Assembly: GCF_002951615.1 (NCBI RefSeq)
Contig: NZ_CP019062.1
Location: 992,001 to 1,056,000, forward strand
Reading direction: 5' to 3'
From: Rahnella sikkimica
GTDB lineage: Bacteria > Pseudomonadota > Gammaproteobacteria > Enterobacterales > Enterobacteriaceae
DNA: 64,000 nucleotides
The position numbers and the translations under genes are program-made. Position 1 is the first letter of the stretch. The number at the start of each line of letters is the position of its first letter. The notes beneath the pieces are model-generated. The model saw nothing but the letters and a program-made list of their open reading frames with translations. It was not told the origin of the DNA and ran no database searches. Shown here one piece after another: positions 33,549-40,133 of the stretch.

Positions 33549-33934
33549 TAACCACACAGACAATTCCAGATTTACTTGTCGCGGCACGCGGAAACCAGAC
33601 CGAGGTGGCTCGCCAGCTCGATGTTAACCGCGCAACCATCCAGAAGTATGCAAGAGACAACAACGCGACGGGTCATATCATTGTTAACGGCTGCCTAATG
33701 GTGAAGACGGCTAAGAAACCAAGGGGCGTCATGGCTAAATCAACATGGTTCACTCACGAAATCATGTCCACCCAGCAAGCAGAAGACCTCATCAAGCAGT
33801 ACACCCTTCGAAACATCCAAACCTCAAAGCAACTATCCGCTGATTACACAGGCTGGTATGTCTCTGCTTTGTTACCCGAATACAGAGTAGAACCACGAGC
33901 CAGTAGGACGTGGCAGAACCCTGTGTGGAGATAA
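33545..33934 (+). CDS. NinH-like protein with C-terminal extension
   Basis: A 129-aa protein. Residues 1-58 (TIPDLLVAARGNQTEVARQLDVNR...IVNGCLMV) match lambda NinH, a 68-aa Fis-like helix-turn-helix protein. The remaining 70 residues (MSTQQAEDLIKQYTLRNIQT, then DYTGWYVSALLPE and RTWQNPVWR) form a second module not found in lambda NinH. I chose the ATG at 33545 (ATGA overlap with the methylase); the longer open frame runs inside that gene. DNA binding is likely from the first part. Confidence 0.78.
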   Translation: MITTQTIPDLLVAARGNQTEVARQLDVNRATIQKYARDNNATGHIIVNGCLMVKTAKKPRGVMAKSTWFTHEIMSTQQAEDLIKQYTLRNIQTSKQLSADYTGWYVSALLPEYRVEPRASRTWQNPVWR

Positions 33935-33937
33935 ATC

Positions 33938-34309
33938 ATGGCAGATTACGAAAGCATGAACGACCACGAACTTGTAGACATCAAGAATTCTGTAGAACGC
34001 GAACAAAAACGCAGGGAAGGCGAACCAAAGCTTCTTACCTATCGAGTCACGTCATGCATGACAGAGAGTATGCATTTTCTCAAGCTTGAGCACTCGCTGT
34101 TAGCAATGAGGGATGTCTCCGAGCTGATTATCAGAGAGTCGGTCGAAGATAACGGGAAATATGTCAACAAATGCACGGGAATCGTGGGACTGGTATTTCG
34201 CGTTGAAGAACAAACAAAAGCTCATGTTGACGCAAAAATCAAAGAGGGCTTTTTCGACGACTGGAGATATGAAGAAAGATTGGGTGAGCTGAATGCCAAA
34301 ACAAACTGA
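33938..34309 (+). CDS. Phage protein, unknown function
   Basis: A 123-aa protein starting MADYESMNDHELVDIKNSVE. Charged and mostly helical, with a beta region (YRVTSCMTESMHFLKLEHSL). No family recognised. It overlaps the next gene by 17 bp. Confidence 0.65.
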   Translation: MADYESMNDHELVDIKNSVEREQKRREGEPKLLTYRVTSCMTESMHFLKLEHSLLAMRDVSELIIRESVEDNGKYVNKCTGIVGLVFRVEEQTKAHVDAKIKEGFFDDWRYEERLGELNAKTN

Positions 34310-34547
34310 CACGCCGCGCTGTTGTCGCTGCCACGCACCCCTGACCCATATCGAACAACATTACTACGGCCTTTCATGTGACCACTGCGAGCTTGATTAC
34401 AGCTACGTTCTGGATGGAGTTAAAAGCTATGACTACTGGAAGCGAATCACCGGCTTCATGTTGCGCTGCTTGCGGCATGGCATTGGCAGAGGACGAAACG
34501 CACTGTTGCAACGACTGCGCGAGCTTCTTCGCTATGGACGGGATTGA
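34293..34547 (+). CDS. Small zinc-ribbon phage protein
   Basis: An 84-aa protein. CCRCHAPLTHIEQHYYGLSCDHCELDY contains two CxxC pairs, a zinc-ribbon pattern. From about residue 56 the frame is Arg/Leu-rich (LRCLRHGIGRGRNALLQRLR) and overlaps a second Cys-rich gene in another frame, so the C-terminus may not be authentic. Position in the nin region suggests a NinF- or NinX-like accessory protein. Confidence 0.6.
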   Translation: MPKQTDTPRCCRCHAPLTHIEQHYYGLSCDHCELDYSYVLDGVKSYDYWKRITGFMLRCLRHGIGRGRNALLQRLRELLRYGRD

Positions 34548-34584
34548 ATTATCTGAACATCTGAGGAGTGAGAGTGATGAGTAA
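34429..34584 (+). CDS. NinF-like Cys-rich protein
   Basis: A 51-aa protein starting MTTGSESPASCCAACGMALA. The pattern CxxCG-x(9)-HCCNDC with an acidic tail (LSEHLRSESDE) parallels lambda NinF (CANCGQKLHVLEVHVCEHC and an acidic tail). GGAG lies 9 nt before the ATG. It overlaps the preceding zinc-ribbon gene by about 120 bp in a different frame. Confidence 0.58.
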   Translation: MTTGSESPASCCAACGMALAEDETHCCNDCASFFAMDGIELSEHLRSESDE

Positions 34585-34819
34585 TTTAAACTGGTTCATA
34601 TTTTTGGTGGTACTTGGCTTTGCCTTTATCGGAGTCTTTGTTGTCAGCTATCGCCTCTCATGGGCAGTAATTGGCAGATTCAGAAAGTACTCTCGTGTTG
34701 AACAGGCCTGCACCAAATTATTCGCAGAGCTTGACCGGCTCCCTGGTCACGGCAGAACTACCTCAGCAACTTTAAATAGCGGCAAATACAGGATTAAAGT
34801 TGAGGCGCTGAAAAGATGA
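34577..34819 (+). CDS. Small inner-membrane phage protein
   Basis: An 80-aa protein with one N-terminal membrane segment (WFIFLVVLGFAFIGVFVVSY) and a basic cytosolic tail. GGAG lies 9 nt before the ATG at 34577, which overlaps the stop of the NinF-like gene. Function unknown; it ends in an ATGA overlap with ninG. Confidence 0.65.
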   Translation: MSNLNWFIFLVVLGFAFIGVFVVSYRLSWAVIGRFRKYSRVEQACTKLFAELDRLPGHGRTTSATLNSGKYRIKVEALKR

Positions 34820-35418
34820 AAATCCCAAATCATCGTAACTGCAAAATATGCAAAACACGCTTCAAGCCAAACACCCTGTACGACTGGTGGTGCAGTGAAG
34901 AACACAAGGAAGAGCTAATCACCAAGTTAGCACGTGAAGCCCGACAGAAGCGCATACAGCAACAGGAACGACAGCGAAGAGCAACAGCCCGAATAGAAAG
35001 ACAAACCCACAATATTCGAAAGCTCGCAGTAAAACCTCTCAGTTACTTCGCAAAACAAGCCCAGACAGAATTCAACGCCTTCATCAGAGAACGTGACGCA
35101 GACCTTCCATGCATCAGCTGCGGCCGCTTCCATGATGGGCAGTACCACGCCGGGCACTATCGAACCGTAGGCGCTAACCCAGAGTTGAGGTTCAACGAAG
35201 ATAACTGCCATCGCCAGTGTGCACCTTGCAATAACCACCTGTCCGGAAACATCGAAAACTACACCCCAGCAATTAAAGCAAAGATTGGCGAGCAGGCCTA
35301 TCAGTTGCTCATGGGTGCACACGAGCCACAACGGTTCCGGCGTGAAGATTTCGAGCGAATCAGGGATGAGTACAAGGCAAAGCGTAAGGCACTCAAGAAA
35401 CTATCGGAGGCAGCGTGA
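34816..35418 (+). CDS. ninG: Recombination protein NinG (Rap)
   Basis: A 200-aa protein. The N-terminal zinc motif CKICKTRFKPNTLYDWWCSEEH, a basic coiled coil, and the HNH-like centre ISCGRFHDGQYHAGHYRTVG with CHRQCAPCNNHLSGN identify NinG. Lambda Rap is a structure-specific nuclease that cuts recombination intermediates such as D-loops and Holliday junctions. It fits with the Rad52-like annealase and NinB of this phage. Confidence 0.95.
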   Translation: MKIPNHRNCKICKTRFKPNTLYDWWCSEEHKEELITKLAREARQKRIQQQERQRRATARIERQTHNIRKLAVKPLSYFAKQAQTEFNAFIRERDADLPCISCGRFHDGQYHAGHYRTVGANPELRFNEDNCHRQCAPCNNHLSGNIENYTPAIKAKIGEQAYQLLMGAHEPQRFRREDFERIRDEYKAKRKALKKLSEAA

Positions 35419-35594
35419 GTATTCAAAACACCATTGCCCTACTCGAAATGTACAGTCATCGCAACGTGGCCGCAGTACGCACACCCTCCGGCATTGTCTT
35501 CATGGGTGCCAGAAACCTCAAGCCTAATGAGAAGAAAACTCTGCTGGCAATCCCTCAGAGCGAACTGGACGCAGCTATCAGGTGGCAGAAATGA
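35415..35594 (+). CDS. 59-aa phage protein
   Basis: Read directly: the GTG at 35415 overlaps the NinG stop. It starts MSIQNTIALLEMYSHRNVAA and ends LDAAIRWQK. It has the look of a small compact domain (VRTPSGIVFMGARNL). GGAGG precedes it. Coupled by ATGA to the next gene. Confidence 0.68.
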   Translation: MSIQNTIALLEMYSHRNVAAVRTPSGIVFMGARNLKPNEKKTLLAIPQSELDAAIRWQK

Positions 35595-35725
35595 CCCAAT
35601 ACGACAAGCACGAACTATCCCGCCTCAACGAAGAAGAAAAGCAGCTCGAACAAAAGCTAAATCGTATTCGTGAGCTTCGCCGCGAAATCATCAACCGATC
35701 AGATGCCAATAAGGTGAAGGTATGA
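35591..35725 (+). CDS. 44-aa coiled-coil phage protein
   Basis: It starts MTQYDKHELSRLNEEEKQLE and is wholly helical with heptad-like leucines. It shares ATGA overlaps with both neighbours. Function unknown. Confidence 0.6.
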   Translation: MTQYDKHELSRLNEEEKQLEQKLNRIRELRREIINRSDANKVKV

Positions 35726-36336
35726 GAAAGCAAGATGCTATTTACGCTCTCCCGTGGGTCGTGAAGCAATCAGACCTTCGCAGGGTATGGTGCAATGGCC
35801 GTAAAACTATCACTCCATCACAGCGCGTATGGACGCGTTATTTGCTGTGCGTTTGGGGCAGGCATTTAGGCGGCGATGATGCGCCGGCTGGATGTGTGAA
35901 TGTAATCGGAAGATTGATGATCCGCACTGAATGGTCGCAGACGCAATCTGACCGAATCGTTCAGGTGGTTGAAAGTCTGCATGAGCAGGGGTATCGCGGT
36001 GATGAGCTTTTCAAGAAATCACGTGAAGTCGTAATGCCAGGAATATCAGTAAGCAGCATCATCGCTCTCGCCAAAGAATCAGATGACGCCGCTTTTGTAG
36101 AATCAGTGATGCACAAAGCCATTAAACGAGACAGCCCGATGCGCTCAGTTGCTATTAAACGCTACTGCGACCGCAAGTGCCCGCAAGATATCGCGAGGGA
36201 TATTAATTACCACACTGGATGTGATGTTCAAGCGGCACGCAAAAGGGTGATTTGGTGCGAAGAAATACTGGAAGAGGAAATGTTTTATGCGATTAAACGT
36301 GAAATGCAGGAAGAAATAACCATTAAGGCGGCCTGA
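35722..36336 (+). CDS. DUF1133 protein, probable late antiterminator (Q position)
   Basis: A 204-aa protein starting MRKQDAIYALPWVVKQSDLR. The RVWTRYLLCVWGRHLGGDDA segment is typical of DUF1133. A basic region and a C-terminal helical part (RYCDRKCPQDIARDINYHTG, resembling a helix-turn-helix) follow. This family takes the place of Q in many lambdoid phages: last gene of the PR operon, just before the late promoter and lysis genes. Antiterminator activity is inferred from position and from the promoter/terminator pair directly downstream. Confidence 0.82.
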   Translation: MRKQDAIYALPWVVKQSDLRRVWCNGRKTITPSQRVWTRYLLCVWGRHLGGDDAPAGCVNVIGRLMIRTEWSQTQSDRIVQVVESLHEQGYRGDELFKKSREVVMPGISVSSIIALAKESDDAAFVESVMHKAIKRDSPMRSVAIKRYCDRKCPQDIARDINYHTGCDVQAARKRVIWCEEILEEEMFYAIKREMQEEITIKAA

Positions 36337-36359
36337 TTTGAAATATATTTTCAATTTGA

Positions 36360-36388
36360 TTGCAAAACGAGAAATGAGGTTGTATATT
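36360..36388 (+). promoter_or_regulatory. PR'-like late promoter
   Basis: TTGCAA (36360-36365), exact 17-nt spacer, TATATT (36383-36388), 24 bp after the DUF1133 gene. Transcription would start near 36395 and meet a strong terminator about 115-140 nt on, as lambda PR' does with tR'. Confidence 0.68.
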
Positions 36389-36507
36389 TCTATGTAAGCT
36401 CGGGAGCAATTGCGAAAGAGCGGTGGTGTTAGAGAGGAAACAAGTAAACAGCGCACATAAGCCCGCTAGCGGCACTGAGCTGAATCAACACCACAACCAA
36501 ATATAAG

Positions 36508-36534
36508 AGCCTCGCAGAAATGCGGGGCTTTTTC
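36508..36534 (+). terminator. tR'-like terminator
   Basis: 9-bp stem AGCCTCGCA / TGCGGGGCT with a GAAA tetraloop, followed by TTTTTC. It must be passed for the late genes to be expressed, the likely target of the DUF1133 protein. Confidence 0.88.
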
Positions 36535-36613
36535 GTATCTGCACATCAGATAAGCCGTCTGACGAATTGAACCGCATTGCGGAGCTCTCGTGTTGTGAAA
36601 CAGACGGCTTTTC

Positions 36614-36641
36614 GATGTGGTGAATGCGCAGGCTGATGCGC
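36614..36641 (+). repeat. 28-bp repeat, right copy
   Basis: Perfect inverted counterpart of 27153-27180. It lies in the late leader RNA after the first terminator. Confidence 0.95.
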
Positions 36642-36801
36642 TGTATATGATCTGGTCGTCCGGGTTGATCGCCGGGTCGCGATGCTAAGAATTGCCTAAA
36701 AATACTCACTGGCAAGAGATGGCGGAATCCACAGTGCCGCCCACCACACGATCAACTGAGTCGTAGCCTCTGAAGAAATTCACGCTGCGGCCTTCTACAA
36801 T

Positions 36802-36872
36802 ATCTGGTTCGCCGGGCGATGGCAGGTCTCCAAAACCTCGCTGACAAGGTTCGACTCCTTGACTGGATGCCA
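36802..36872 (+). tRNA. Short tRNA-Trp(CCA)-like gene
   Basis: A 71-nt cloverleaf. Acceptor ATCTGGT / ACTGGAT forms 7 pairs including two G-T. The short D arm is GCC / GGC. The anticodon arm AGGT / ACCT has loop CTCCAAA, which is the loop of bacterial tRNA-Trp with anticodon CCA. The T arm CAAGG / CCTTG has loop TTCGACT. A discriminator G and encoded CCA follow. The D arm is shorter than normal and the anticodon stem has only 4 pairs. It may be a functional minor phage tRNA or a decaying one. Confidence 0.7.
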
Positions 36873-36881
36873 CATTTTAGA

Positions 36882-36905
36882 AGCTGCCAATTTGGTGGCT
36901 TTTTC
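36882..36905 (+). terminator. Terminator after the tRNA-like gene
   Basis: 8-bp stem AGCTGCCA / TGGTGGCT (two G-T pairs) with an ATT loop, followed by TTTTC. Confidence 0.65.
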
Positions 36906-37024
36906 TGCTTTAGAGCCCGACCAATCAGTCACCTCACCCTCATGAACCTAGCGGTCGCGGCTCTATTCCCTATGACTACCAACCAGCAACTCGTCTGGCG
37001 ACTCCATTCTAAAAAGGTGGCTTT

Positions 37025-37339
37025 ATGCCAGAAAAAGACCCTAACAACTTCGCGGCCATCAGTTGGCTGATCGTCGTTGGACTCTCCGCTTGGGGAGGGA
37101 TAGTGAGGTACCTGATGGATATTAAATCGAACAAAACTCAGTGGAGTTGGGCTGCGGCCTTGGCTCAGATAGCAGTATCCAGTTTCACCGGTTTAATTGG
37201 TGGGCTGGTAAGTCAGGAAACACACGCCAGTCAGAATATGACGTATGTGTGCGCCGGACTCTGCGGAGCTATGGGTAGCGTTGCTTTGACTTACTTCTGG
37301 GATCGCTTCTTTGGTGTATCAACCCCTCCGAAGGTCTAA
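37025..37339 (+). CDS. Phage holin
   Basis: A 104-aa membrane protein starting MPEKDPNNFAAISWLIVVGL. Three hydrophobic segments are seen: residues about 11-30, 45-65 and 75-93 (CAGLCGAMGSVALTYFWDRF). It has a charged tail. It is the first gene of the lysis cassette, directly before the endolysin. Holins form inner-membrane lesions that release the endolysin and set lysis time. AAGGTGG lies 4 nt before the ATG. Confidence 0.85.
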   Translation: MPEKDPNNFAAISWLIVVGLSAWGGIVRYLMDIKSNKTQWSWAAALAQIAVSSFTGLIGGLVSQETHASQNMTYVCAGLCGAMGSVALTYFWDRFFGVSTPPKV

Positions 37340-37341
37340 CT

Positions 37342-37971
37342 ATGAACCAGTCCCAATTTATGGCTGCTGCCAATATCACGGCTGACCTAGCTGCACGCTG
37401 GTTCAATCCGCTTGTTTCTGCAATGAAAGAGTTTGGTATCGACACGCCAAAACGTCAGGCTGCGTTCATTGCACAAATTGGCACTGAGTCTGCTGGATTT
37501 AAGCAGCTGTCCGAATCGTTCAACTACTCAGTAGCTGGTCTGGCTATTTTCGGTACGCGACTGACGGCCGCGCAGCGTGAACAACTTGGCCGTGGTAATG
37601 GTGAATTGGCGTTATCCCCGGCACGACAGCAAGCAATAGCCAATATTGTTTACGGTGGAAGATACGGAAATACGCAGCCAGGTGATGGATATAAATTTCG
37701 TGGTCGCGGCCTGAAGCAGGTCACTTTCCATGACAACTATCTGGCTTGCGGGAAAGTGTTGGGGCTGGATTTGATTACTAATCCCGACCTGCTAACGCAA
37801 GACATTCCTGCCGCGCGTTCTGCTGGATGGTTCTGGCAGGCTAACGGGTGCAATGCCTTTGCTGACTCAGGGGACTTCACCGGACTGACCAAAAGAATTA
37901 ATGGCGGTTTCAACGGCCTTGCTGACAGGCAAGCACGCTTAAAAATAGCGGAGAAGGTTCTATGCGTTTAG
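37342..37971 (+). CDS. Endolysin, glycoside hydrolase family 19
   Basis: A 209-aa chitinase-like muramidase. The catalytic Glu49 lies in AFIAQIGTESAGFKQLSESF. The second half has GDGYKFRGRGLKQVTFHDNY and RINGGFNGLADRQARL, typical of GH19 phage lysins. It cleaves the glycan strands of peptidoglycan. No signal peptide is seen, so release depends on the holin. It starts 2 bp after the holin. Confidence 0.94.
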   Translation: MNQSQFMAAANITADLAARWFNPLVSAMKEFGIDTPKRQAAFIAQIGTESAGFKQLSESFNYSVAGLAIFGTRLTAAQREQLGRGNGELALSPARQQAIANIVYGGRYGNTQPGDGYKFRGRGLKQVTFHDNYLACGKVLGLDLITNPDLLTQDIPAARSAGWFWQANGCNAFADSGDFTGLTKRINGGFNGLADRQARLKIAEKVLCV

Positions 37972-38177
37972 TAGAGAACTGGAAGCAGTGCTGGAAATGG
38001 TTTTCTATCCACGCACTGGTCATATCAGGAGCCATCCCGTCAACATGGGTATGGCTGCCTCCCGAACTGAAAGCTTCAATACCTCCTTCTCTCATGGGTG
38101 CCATAACGGCAGTCATCGCCATTTGTGGTGTCGTTGCCAGAGTCATTGACCAGACAAAACAGGACGGCAAGTCATGA
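37962..38177 (+). CDS. Small membrane protein of the lysis cassette (second holin or antiholin candidate)
   Basis: A 71-aa protein starting MRLVENWKQCWKWFSIHALV, with two hydrophobic segments (residues about 14-31 and 41-61). This KWFSIHALVISGAIPSTWVW type is often found after enterobacterial phage lysins and is sometimes labelled a holin. It overlaps the endolysin end by 10 bp and the Rz gene by 4 bp. Confidence 0.75.
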   Translation: MRLVENWKQCWKWFSIHALVISGAIPSTWVWLPPELKASIPPSLMGAITAVIAICGVVARVIDQTKQDGKS

Positions 38178-38695
38178 TTGCCATCCTCCTGAAGTATTGG
38201 AAACCGGTCATCGCAGGTTTATTTCTCCTGGGACTTGTCACCGGTAGCTATTTCAAAGGCTACGAATCTGCAAACTATTCATGGCAACTCAAATGGAGTG
38301 AGCGCGATAAGTCTGATGCACTCGCTTTGGCAGAGCGCGAAGCAGCCGTCCGCGAAGAAGAACAACGTAAGCAGGGTGAAATCGATGCGATATCAACAGA
38401 TGCCCAGAAAAAGATTGATGCTGCTCACGGTGATGCTGCCGTTGCTGCTTCTACAGCTGACAGCCTGCACAAACAGGCAGACAAGCTTGCCGCCAGACTT
38501 GCAGAGCGTGAAAGAGCCTGCAAATCCACAGTTGCCGGAGCAGGCCAAACAGCTACCAGCGGATCCACTGTGCTTGCCGAGCTGTTCCGCCGCGCTGACG
38601 AAAGAGCAGCAAAGCTGGCAGACATTGCTGACCAGTCAAGAGTCAGGGGATTAGCGTGTGAATCCTCATACGCAGCATTGAGCGCAAAGAAATGA
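38174..38695 (+). CDS. Rz-like inner-membrane spanin
   Basis: A 173-aa protein. One N-terminal transmembrane segment (PVIAGLFLLGLVTGSYF) precedes a long periplasmic coiled coil (ALALAEREAAVREEEQRKQG, KLAARLAERERACKS). With the Rz1 partner embedded in its gene it would bridge the periplasm and fuse inner and outer membrane in the last step of lysis. It ends AALSAKK and overlaps the next start by 4 bp. Confidence 0.88.
   Translation: MIAILLKYWKPVIAGLFLLGLVTGSYFKGYESANYSWQLKWSERDKSDALALAEREAAVREEEQRKQGEIDAISTDAQKKIDAAHGDAAVAASTADSLHKQADKLAARLAERERACKSTVAGAGQTATSGSTVLAELFRRADERAAKLADIADQSRVRGLACESSYAALSAKK
38385..38654 (+). CDS. Rz1-like outer-membrane lipoprotein embedded in Rz
   Basis: An 89-aa protein wholly inside the Rz-like gene in the +1 frame. 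A basic start (MRYQQMPRKR), a hydrophobic stretch (LMLLTVMLPLLLLQ) and lipobox LTAC near residue 28 are followed by a Pro-rich mature part (SLPPDLQSVKEPANPQLPEQ). AGGGTGA lies 7 nt before the ATG. The nested Rz/Rz1 layout is that of lambda. Confidence 0.85.
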   Translation: MRYQQMPRKRLMLLTVMLPLLLLQLTACTNRQTSLPPDLQSVKEPANPQLPEQAKQLPADPLCLPSCSAALTKEQQSWQTLLTSQESGD

Positions 38696-38964
38696 AGAAA
38701 CTTATCGCATGGCTTAAAAACCTATTCATCAAGGAAACCATCATGTCCGAACCATTAGTTGACGCAGCAGTAGACCTGCAACCAGTTTTTGAAAACGTAG
38801 CAGCGGATGTTCAACCAGCAGCGCCGGTTGCAGTAGTGACTTCTCCTCTGGATGCCGAAAAATCTGCATTCGCCAATTTTGTGGCGTTCGTAGAGCACGG
38901 CGTTGAGAAGCTCGGTAGCGAAGCAGAAGCAGAGCTGGTCGCGCTGGCGAAGAAATACCTGTAA
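38692..38964 (+). CDS. Small Ala/Val-rich phage protein
   Basis: A 90-aa protein starting MKKLIAWLKNLFIKETIMSE. The basic amphipathic N-terminus may be untranslated: an ATG at 38743 (MSEPLVDAAV) has AAGGA 8 nt upstream. It is otherwise acidic with a helical C-terminus (EKLGSEAEAELVALAKKYL). Function unknown; it closes the lysis cassette before a terminator. Confidence 0.62.
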   Translation: MKKLIAWLKNLFIKETIMSEPLVDAAVDLQPVFENVAADVQPAAPVAVVTSPLDAEKSAFANFVAFVEHGVEKLGSEAEAELVALAKKYL

Positions 38965-38985
38965 GCCCATCATCAAATATCAAGA

Positions 38986-39010
38986 GGTCGCCAATCGGCG
39001 GCCTTTTTTT
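38986..39010 (+). terminator. Intrinsic terminator after the lysis cassette
   Basis: Stem GGTCGCC / GGCGGCC (one G-T pair) with an AATC loop, followed by seven T. Confidence 0.88.
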
Positions 39011-39065
39011 ATGTCCGCAGTAAAACCCGTGCCATGCCCGGCATATTCAAATCACAGAGCCTTCT

Positions 39066-39146
39066 GGAAACAAGCCTCGGAGAAACGCCGTTATAGGTGG
39101 TGTACCTCTCTGTGGGCGTCGTTTCTGGGCAACGAGGCTTGCTTCC
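39066..39146 (+). repeat. Long imperfect inverted repeat upstream of the KilA-N gene
   Basis: GGAAACAAGCCTCG (39066-39079) pairs with CGAGGCTTGCTTCC (39133-39146) over 13 of 14 positions. AGAAACG (39081-39087) pairs with CGTTTCT (39120-39126). An inner AGGT/ACCT stem follows. The right arm ends 14 nt before the ATG of the KilA-N gene, next to its ribosome binding site. A regulatory hairpin is likely. Confidence 0.8.
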
Positions 39147-39160
39147 AAAAGGAAAACACA

Positions 39161-39706
39161 ATGCAATATCCAACGGTAATCGTGAATGGCGTATCTGTCC
39201 GCGTAGACAGCGAAGGCCGCTATAACCTGAATGACTTACACGCAGCCGCAGTAATCAAAGGTGAGGCAACTGAATCACAACGCCCAAGCAAGTTTATCCG
39301 CAGCGCGGCAGTAAAGCGGTTTGTCCACGCGCTTGATAGCAGAGGACAAAAAAGTACTCTGGATAAATATCAATCACTTAGGGTGGCTAACGGTGGTTCT
39401 GAACAAGGCGTCTGGGGTGTGGAGTTACTCGCTATCAGATATGCAGCCTGGATAAATCCAGAGTTTGAAATCAGCGTTTATGAAACCTTCCGTGAGGCTG
39501 TCCTGAGCGGCATTGGAAACATGACACGGCTTAACCGACTCGACCTTCTGATCGCCAATGAGACGAAGGCAGTAAGTGAAAGCGCGCGCACGATGAATCG
39601 CTGGGGGGTGGGTGGTCGCAAGCAGATGCTCAACGAAACCCGTGAGAACATCATTGAGCAGATGGATCCGGACATGGTCGCCATAATGCAGGGGAAAGCA
39701 GCATGA
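39161..39706 (+). CDS. KilA-N domain protein
   Basis: A 181-aa protein starting MQYPTVIVNGVSVRVDSEGR. The KilA-N fold is visible: YNLNDLHAAAVIKGEATESQ, RPSKFIRS, then GVWGVELLAIRYAAWINPEF and EISVYETFREAV. KilA-N proteins are DNA-binding; several act as phage antirepressors or growth inhibitors. I chose the ATG at 39161 (AAGGA 7 nt upstream). The short C-terminal region has an ant-like helical tail. Placed between lysis and packaging genes with its own leader hairpin. Confidence 0.88.
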   Translation: MQYPTVIVNGVSVRVDSEGRYNLNDLHAAAVIKGEATESQRPSKFIRSAAVKRFVHALDSRGQKSTLDKYQSLRVANGGSEQGVWGVELLAIRYAAWINPEFEISVYETFREAVLSGIGNMTRLNRLDLLIANETKAVSESARTMNRWGVGGRKQMLNETRENIIEQMDPDMVAIMQGKAA

Positions 39707-39939
39707 CAGAGGCAACGAAACTAAATATCGACGTATCAGTAAAGGCTCATTACCCAAATGAACAGCAGATTCAGGAATTCATAGAAGATGTTCTTACCAG
39801 CCATATCGGTGAAAAATGGGGAGAGGACATGCTGAATACGATGCGCAAAGAAATAATCGCCAGAATATTGCCAGCAATCAGCTATCAGGTTGTCATCCAT
39901 GATCGCGGACAGCCGCATCACATTGACATCAAACTCTGA
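39703..39939 (+). CDS. Small phage protein, unknown function
   Basis: A 78-aa protein starting MTEATKLNIDVSVKAHYPNE, overlapping the KilA-N gene by 4 bp (ATGA). It is helical in the middle and ends in a short beta segment (YQVVIHDRGQPHHIDIKL). No family recognised; coupling suggests a shared role with the KilA-N protein. Confidence 0.65.
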   Translation: MTEATKLNIDVSVKAHYPNEQQIQEFIEDVLTSHIGEKWGEDMLNTMRKEIIARILPAISYQVVIHDRGQPHHIDIKL

Positions 39940-40133
39940 TGAATGCCTGTCATTACAAAGCGTCTGTAGCCGGGCGCTTGATAATGACGAATTCCCCTCG
40001 ACAAGGGATTAGGTGTGCAACCTATGCAGGAGGTGATCACATCTCGGCAGCCGGAAAGACGGAAGTGGCATATTAACTGCGTGAGCCGTGAAGAATGCTG
40101 CGGAACCTCATTCTAATATCACCGGAGTGCACG

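Larger units (their letters stand above)
36337..37024 (+). other. Late-control intergenic region
   Basis: 688 bp without a protein gene, between the Q-position gene and the holin. It holds a PR'-like promoter, a strong terminator, a second long-loop inverted repeat (AAGCCGTCTG at 36552-36561, CAGACGGCTT at 36601-36610, then TTTCG), the 28-bp repeat, a tRNA-Trp-like gene and a terminator. Bases 36642-36801 show nothing I can name beyond a partial similarity between 36648-36664 and the 5' part of the tRNA. Confidence 0.7.

Noticed and set aside
38235..38384. Upstream extension of the Rz1 frame
   Set aside because: The lipoprotein signal begins at 38385, which has a well-spaced ribosome binding site; the upstream part only reads Rz codons in the wrong frame.
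39940..40133. Possible pac or cos site or small RNA before the HExxH gene
   Set aside because: Several short hairpins are present but nothing specific enough to support a call.
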